Below, one piece after another: positions 59,966-64,000 of a DNA stretch of 64,000 nt. Both the position numbers and the translations under genes were made by a program. The stretch's first letter is position 1. Every line of letters starts with the position of its first letter. Below the pieces are notes generated by a model that saw only the letters and a list, made by a program, of their open reading frames with translations, ran no database searches and was not told the origin of the DNA. This DNA comes from Aeromicrobium phoceense (GTDB lineage: Bacteria; Actinomycetota; Actinomycetes; Propionibacteriales; Nocardioidaceae): positions 1,178,001-1,242,000 of the forward strand of contig NZ_JACEOG010000001.1 of the NCBI RefSeq assembly GCF_013868155.1, given 5' to 3'.

Positions 59966-61561
59966 ATGAAGTTGAACCACCGAAGCCGCGCGGATCGTCC
60001 GTCCGCGCTGCGCCGCGGACTGGGGTCGGCAGCCGTCGTCGCCCTGGCCGTGTCCCTCCTGACCGCGTGTGGCGGCGGCTCGTCGTCGTCCGCCGGCACC
60101 TCCGGCGAAGCGCCCGACGAGGCGACGCTGGTGCTGCGCAACGACGTCGACACCTTCGATCCGATGCTGACCGCCGCCGAGCAGGGCGCGGTCCAGATGT
60201 ACGAGGCGCTCTACGACACGCTCGTGCGCCGCAACTGGAAGACCGGCGAGTACGAGCCGGCGATGGCCACGAAGTGGGAGGCCACCGCCACCAAGATCGA
60301 CTTCGAGCTCAAGTCGGGCCTGAAGTGCAGCGACGGCTCGGACCTCAAGCCGACCGACATCGCCAACTCGCTCAAGCGCCTGGCCGACCCGAAGACGGGC
60401 TCCATCTACACCGGCCGCTTCTTCGGCGCCGGCGGCGTGAAGGAGATCGTCGGCGACGACGCCGCGAACACCGTCTCGGTCGAGGTCAACGAGCCGCACT
60501 CGGACCTGATCGACAGCATGGCGACCGCGTTCATCGTGTGCCCGAAGGGCCTCGAGGACACCGAGGCGCTCGCCACGACCCCGCAGGGCTCCGGCCCCTA
60601 CAAGGTCACCTCGATGAAGCGTGGCGACACGTACGAGCTCGAGGCCTGGGGCTCGCCCGCGCTCGAGGACCCCGAGAGCGTCCCGGCGAAGCTGACCTAC
60701 CGCGTCGTGACCTCCGACTCCACCCGCGCGAACCTCGTCGACACCGACGGCGCCGACATCGTCAGCGTCGTGGGCCGTGACTCCAAGCGCCTCGAGGCGA
60801 CCGTGGAGCCGATCCAGGGCAATGCGTTCCAGTCCGACTCGGTCGTGTTCAACCAGCGCGACGGTGCGCCGTTCGCGGACGAGAAGCTGCGCCGCGTCGT
60901 GGCGCAGGCGCTCGACGCCGAGTCCTACACCAAGGCGGCGTCGTTCGACGTCGGCGAGGCGATCGACACCCTGGCCACGCCCAACATGGACTGCTACGTC
61001 GAGAGCAACGGCGACCGGAAGCCGAAGTTCGACAAGGACCAGGCGAAGGCCGACCTCGAGGCCGCGGGCTACGGTGCCGGCGGCAAGGAGCTCACGGTGC
61101 GCCTGCTGGGCTACGACCTGCAGAACTCCGGCCCGGAGTACGTCGCCGACGCGCTGCGTGAGATCGGCATGAAGGTCGAGATCACCAACGGCACGCTGGC
61201 CCAGGCCGCGGGCATCGTCTACGGCGACCAGGGGGAGTGGGACCTGCTGGTCTTCCCGATGAACGCCCCGGCGCCGCACCTGTACCCGGCCGTGACGAAG
61301 ATGAGCTCGAACCTCGGTGAGGGCGGCTCGTACAACTTCGGCCGCATCAAGAACGCCGAGTTCGACAAGTACGCCGCGCTGGCACCCGCGAGCACGGGTG
61401 ACGAGCGGTGCGAGAACTGGAGCAAGGCCGAGGCGGCCCTGCTCGAGCGCGCCGACGTCGTGCCGATGATGTGGCCGATCGCCAACTACTTCTCGAAGGA
61501 CCTGACCTTCGAGACGGGCTACCGCACCACCGATCTGCGGACGATTCGCGTGAAGGGCTGA
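59966..61561 (+). CDS. ABC transporter solute-binding lipoprotein, family 5 (receptor 1)
   Basis: A 531-residue extracellular receptor of the peptide/nickel class (SBP_bac_5). The signal peptide ends LLTACGGG with lipidated C35. Family features are RNDVDTFDPMLTAAEQGAVQ, the GSGPYKVTSMKRG turn and C-terminal NYFSKDLTFETGYR. It is the receptor for the permease/ATPase set upstream, but with its own operator and terminator, which allows the high expression receptors need. The class also binds non-peptide ligands. Four cysteines in the mature part could form two disulfides. Confidence 0.9.
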   Translation: MKLNHRSRADRPSALRRGLGSAAVVALAVSLLTACGGGSSSSAGTSGEAPDEATLVLRNDVDTFDPMLTAAEQGAVQMYEALYDTLVRRNWKTGEYEPAMATKWEATATKIDFELKSGLKCSDGSDLKPTDIANSLKRLADPKTGSIYTGRFFGAGGVKEIVGDDAANTVSVEVNEPHSDLIDSMATAFIVCPKGLEDTEALATTPQGSGPYKVTSMKRGDTYELEAWGSPALEDPESVPAKLTYRVVTSDSTRANLVDTDGADIVSVVGRDSKRLEATVEPIQGNAFQSDSVVFNQRDGAPFADEKLRRVVAQALDAESYTKAASFDVGEAIDTLATPNMDCYVESNGDRKPKFDKDQAKADLEAAGYGAGGKELTVRLLGYDLQNSGPEYVADALREIGMKVEITNGTLAQAAGIVYGDQGEWDLLVFPMNAPAPHLYPAVTKMSSNLGEGGSYNFGRIKNAEFDKYAALAPASTGDERCENWSKAEAALLERADVVPMMWPIANYFSKDLTFETGYRTTDLRTIRVKG

Positions 61562-61578
61562 GCCTCCACGCCGCGAGC

Positions 61579-61622
61579 GGCCGGTCCTCCTGGGTTCCTC
61601 ACCCGGTGGGGGCCGGCCTTCG
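61579..61622 (+). terminator. Terminator-like structure after receptor gene 1
   Basis: GGCCGGTCC (61579-61587) pairs with GGGCCGGCC (61610-61618), with an inner GGGT...ACCC arm and a TTCG tail. It separates the two receptor genes, which then each have their own promoter. Confidence 0.5.
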
Positions 61623-61629
61623 CTGTAAA

Positions 61630-61643
61630 TGAAACTGAGTTCA
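61630..61643. promoter_or_regulatory. Cluster operator E, upstream of receptor gene 2
   Basis: TGAAACTGAGTTCA fits TGAANYYRRNTTCA exactly. An A/T-rich stretch (GTATTGATATTT) that could contain the -10 follows immediately. Confidence 0.65.
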
Positions 61644-61657
61644 GTATTGATATTTCT

Positions 61658-61673
61658 GGTGACCTCCGTCACA
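61658..61673. promoter_or_regulatory. Crp/GlxR-like site upstream of receptor gene 2
   Basis: GGTGACCTCCGTCACA matches nine of the ten fixed bases of TGTGA-N6-TCACA. It lies between operators E and F. Confidence 0.4.
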
Positions 61674-61688
61674 CTCGACTCAAGAACC

Positions 61689-61702
61689 TGAATTCGGATT
61701 CA
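61689..61702. promoter_or_regulatory. Cluster operator F, second site before receptor gene 2
   Basis: TGAATTCGGATTCA fits the cluster consensus exactly and extends to an 18-base dyad (CCTGAA...TTCAGG, 61687-61704). It lies 12 bases before the ribosome site, giving this promoter two operators 59 bases apart. Confidence 0.65.
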
Positions 61703-61725
61703 GGCCCCTCGACGAAGGATGACCG

Positions 61726-63303
61726 ATGACCTCTCCCCGAACCCGTCCGTGGCGCCGCACGGTCGGCCTCGCCGGCGCACTCGCGCTGTCGACCTCGATC
61801 CTCGCTGCCTGTGGAGGCTCCGACGAAGGCGGCGACCGTGTCGCCGGTCAGGCGCCCGACAAGGTGGTCATGGACCTGCGCAACGACGTGGACACCTTCG
61901 ACCCCTTCCTCACCGCGGCCGACCAGGGCGCCGTGCAGATGTACGAGGCGCTCTACGACACGCCGGTCCGCCGCGACATGAAGTCGGGCGAGTACGTCCC
62001 GGCCATGGCCACGGACTGGGAGGTCACGACCACGAAGATCGACATGACCTTCCGTGAGGGCCTGAAGTGCAGTGACGGCACCGACCTCACGGCCACCGAC
62101 ATCGCGAACTCGATGAAGCGCCTCGCCGATCCGAAGACGGGCTCCATCTACACGGGCCGCCTCTTCGGCGCCGGGGGAGTGAAGGACATCGTCGCCGACG
62201 ACGCCGCCCGCACCGTCTCGATCGAGGTCAACGACCCCCACTCGGACCTGCTCGACAGCATGTCGACCGCCTTCGTGATCTGCCCGAAGGGCCTGGAGGA
62301 CACCGAGGCGCTGGCTACGGCTCCGCAGGGCTCGGGCCCCTACAAGGTCACCTCGCTCAAGCGCGGCGACACCTACGAGCTCGAGGCGTGGGGCTCGCCC
62401 GCGCTGGAGGACCCCAAGAGCGTCCCGGCCAAGATCACGTTCCGCGTCATCACGAACGACGCGACGCGCGCCAACCTCTTCGAGACCGGTGAGACCGACA
62501 TCGCCGGCATCCTCGGTCGTGACTCGGAGCGACTCGAGTCCAACCACGAGTTCATCCAGGGCAAGGCCTTCGAGGCCGACTCCCTGACGTTCAACCAGCG
62601 TCCCGAGGCGCCCATGTCGGACGAGCGCCTGCGCCGGGTCGTCGCCCAGGCGATCGACGCCGCCGCGTACACGAAGGCCGCGTCCTTCGGCGTCGGCGAG
62701 CCGGTGAACACGGTCATCACGCCGAACATGGACTGCTACACCGAGTCCAACGGCGACATCGGCCTGAAGTTCGACGAGGACCAGGCCAAGGCCGACCTCG
62801 AGGCCGCGGGCTACGGTCCCGGCGGCAAGAAGCTGACGGTGCGCCTGCTCGGGTACGACGTGCAGAACTCCGGCCCGGACTACGTCGCGGACGCCCTGCG
62901 CAAGGTCGGCATCGACGTCAAGGTCACGAACGGCACGCAGGCCCAGGCCGGTGCCATCGTCTACGGCGACGAGGGCGACTGGGACGTCATCGTGTTCCCG
63001 TACCTCAGCGCGGCCCCGCACCCGTACCCGCTCGTGACGAAGATGAGCTCGAACCTCGGTGAGGGCGGCTCGTACAACTTCGGCCGGACCCGCAACGACG
63101 ACTTCGACAAGTACTCGGCGGCCGCGACCGGCTCGCTGGGCGAGGAGCGCTGCGAGAACTGGGGCAAGGCCGAGGCCGCGCTGCTCGAGCAGACGAACCT
63201 GGTGCCGCTGCTGTGGCCCATCGCCAACTACTTCGCCGACGGACTCACGTTCAACGCGACGTACCGCACCGTCGACCTGCGGAGCATCCGCGCGGTCGAG
63301 TGA
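61726..63303 (+). CDS. ABC transporter solute-binding lipoprotein, family 5 (receptor 2, paralogue)
   Basis: A 525-residue lipoprotein (ILAACGG, lipidated C29) that aligns end to end with receptor 1. Long identical blocks include LADPKTGSIYTGR, CPKGLEDTEALAT, EAWGSPALEDP and TKMSSNLGEGGSYNFGR. GAAGGA six bases upstream supports ATG 61726. A recent tandem duplication with later divergence is the simplest origin. Two receptors for one permease set would widen the ligand range or allow differential control. Its promoter region has two cluster operators and a Crp-like site. Confidence 0.9.
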   Translation: MTSPRTRPWRRTVGLAGALALSTSILAACGGSDEGGDRVAGQAPDKVVMDLRNDVDTFDPFLTAADQGAVQMYEALYDTPVRRDMKSGEYVPAMATDWEVTTTKIDMTFREGLKCSDGTDLTATDIANSMKRLADPKTGSIYTGRLFGAGGVKDIVADDAARTVSIEVNDPHSDLLDSMSTAFVICPKGLEDTEALATAPQGSGPYKVTSLKRGDTYELEAWGSPALEDPKSVPAKITFRVITNDATRANLFETGETDIAGILGRDSERLESNHEFIQGKAFEADSLTFNQRPEAPMSDERLRRVVAQAIDAAAYTKAASFGVGEPVNTVITPNMDCYTESNGDIGLKFDEDQAKADLEAAGYGPGGKKLTVRLLGYDVQNSGPDYVADALRKVGIDVKVTNGTQAQAGAIVYGDEGDWDVIVFPYLSAAPHPYPLVTKMSSNLGEGGSYNFGRTRNDDFDKYSAAATGSLGEERCENWGKAEAALLEQTNLVPLLWPIANYFADGLTFNATYRTVDLRSIRAVE

Positions 63304-63308
63304 GAGCC

Positions 63309-63341
63309 GGCGGGCGCCCCGCGCAGCACGGGGCGCCCGCC
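63309..63341 (+). terminator. Hairpin between receptor gene 2 and the enoyl-CoA hydratase gene
   Basis: A perfect 13-bp G+C-rich stem (63309-63321 with 63329-63341) and a seven-base loop lie six bases after the receptor stop. It could terminate or only attenuate, because no operator or clear promoter follows in the 54 bases before the hydratase ATG. Confidence 0.65.
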
Positions 63342-63395
63342 TCCTCACGTCCTGATCCACCGCCGGTGCCACCGGCGACCAGCACAAGGAGATTC

Positions 63396-64000
63396 ATGTC
63401 AGTCGTACTCAGCGAGAAGGTCCTGGACGGCCGGGCCCTGCTGATCACCCTGAACCGCCCCGACGCCCGCAACGCGGTGAACGGACAGGTGGCGCGCGAG
63501 ATGGCGGCGGTGCTCGACGAGCTCGATGCCGACCCGTCGCTCGTGGTCGGCATCATCCGCGGCGAGGGCCGGGGCTTCAGCGCCGGCATGGACCTCAAGG
63601 CCTTCCTCGAGGGTGACTTCCCGGCGTTCGAGGACCGGGGCTTCGGCGGCTTCGCCACGCGCGGCCCCAAGACCCCGCTCATCGCCGCGATCGAGGGCTT
63701 CGCCGTCGCCGGGGGCCTGGAGATGGCCCTCGCGTGCGACCTGATCGTGGCCGCCTCGGACGCCAAGCTCGGCCTTCCCGAGGTCAAGCGCTCCCTCATC
63801 GCCGCCGGTGGTGGCCTGCTGCGCCTCGCGCAGCGGATCCCGTACCACGTGGCCGCGGAGATCGGGCTGACCGGCGACCACCTCCCGGTCGAGCGGCTGT
63901 ACCAGGTCGGCCTGGTCAACCGTGTCGCCGAGCCCGGCCAGGCCCTCGAGGTCGCGCTCGAGCTGGCGCAGCAGCTGGTCGACAACGCGCCGCTGGCCCT
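63396..64000 (+). CDS. Enoyl-CoA hydratase/isomerase (crotonase family), 3' end outside the window
   Basis: The first ~201 residues of a crotonase-fold enzyme. AAGGAGA precedes ATG 63396 (SVVLSEKVLDGRALLITLNR). The oxyanion-hole segment is GRGFSAGMDLKAF. Both glutamates of true hydratases are present: one in GGLEMALACDL and one in GLPEVKRSLIAAGGG, matching rat E144 and E164. It could hydrate the 2-enoyl-CoA expected after phosphate elimination, feeding beta-oxidation. The reading frame is still open at base 64000. Confidence 0.9.
   Translation, partial: MSVVLSEKVLDGRALLITLNRPDARNAVNGQVAREMAAVLDELDADPSLVVGIIRGEGRGFSAGMDLKAFLEGDFPAFEDRGFGGFATRGPKTPLIAAIEGFAVAGGLEMALACDLIVAASDAKLGLPEVKRSLIAAGGGLLRLAQRIPYHVAAEIGLTGDHLPVERLYQVGLVNRVAEPGQALEVALELAQQLVDNAPLA

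Overview
The window is high-G+C actinobacterial chromosome. The ribosomal and RNA-polymerase proteins, the mycothiol-type (MDMPI/DinB) enzymes, the leaderless genes and the GTG/TTG starts all fit an actinomycete. Nocardioidaceae (Aeromicrobium/Nocardioides-like) is my best guess from gene style, but this is inference. I see no tRNA or rRNA gene, CRISPR array, insertion sequence or phage gene.

About two thirds of the window is the core information-processing block. It runs: end of rplL, rpoB-rpoC (1-7.9 kb), rpsL-rpsG-fusA-tuf (15.0-19.3 kb), the S10 and spc clusters through secY-adk-map (20.7-33.2 kb), and infA-rpmJ-rpsM-rpsK-rpsD-rpoA-rplQ (39.8-43.5 kb). Strong hairpin terminators follow rplL, rpoC, tuf, rplO and rplQ, and plausible sigma-A-type promoters precede rpoB, rpsL, rpsJ and infA. 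Two accessory blocks interrupt it. Between rpoC and rpsL lie an acyltransferase, a lipoprotein, a GntR regulator coupled to a large FAD/Fe-S D-2-hydroxyacid dehydrogenase, and an MDMPI-type protein. Between map and infA lie a lipoprotein, a divergent AraC/TIGR03086 pair, a divergent dimethylargininase/Lrp pair, an MFS-M20 peptidase operon and a DUF1330 protein. A CDF metal transporter sits between tuf and rpsJ. The uL4 gene carries an unusual C-terminal extension of about 100 residues.

Downstream of rplQ come two secreted subtilases (43.6-47.9 kb) that share a basic C-terminal module, then a DUF3253 protein and a hotdog thioesterase on the minus strand.

The most interesting region is 49.0-64.0 kb. 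It encodes two acyl-CoA ligases, a HAD hydrolase, an SDR, an ACAD10/11-type acyl-CoA dehydrogenase, a complete Dpp/Opp-type ABC importer (two permeases, two ATPases, two duplicated lipoprotein receptors), an ACAD10/11-type APH-like kinase and the start of an enoyl-CoA hydratase. HAD, APH kinase and ACAD are the three domains of animal ACAD10. Kinase, ACAD, SDR and CoA ligase are also the core of the Pseudomonas lva (levulinate) pathway. I therefore infer catabolism of an imported 4-hydroxy- or 4-keto-acid (or a conjugate of one) through a phosphorylated acyl-CoA. Every transcription start region of this block carries the palindrome TGAANYYRRNTTCA (five exact copies and one with a single mismatch), which points to one dedicated regulator encoded outside the window.
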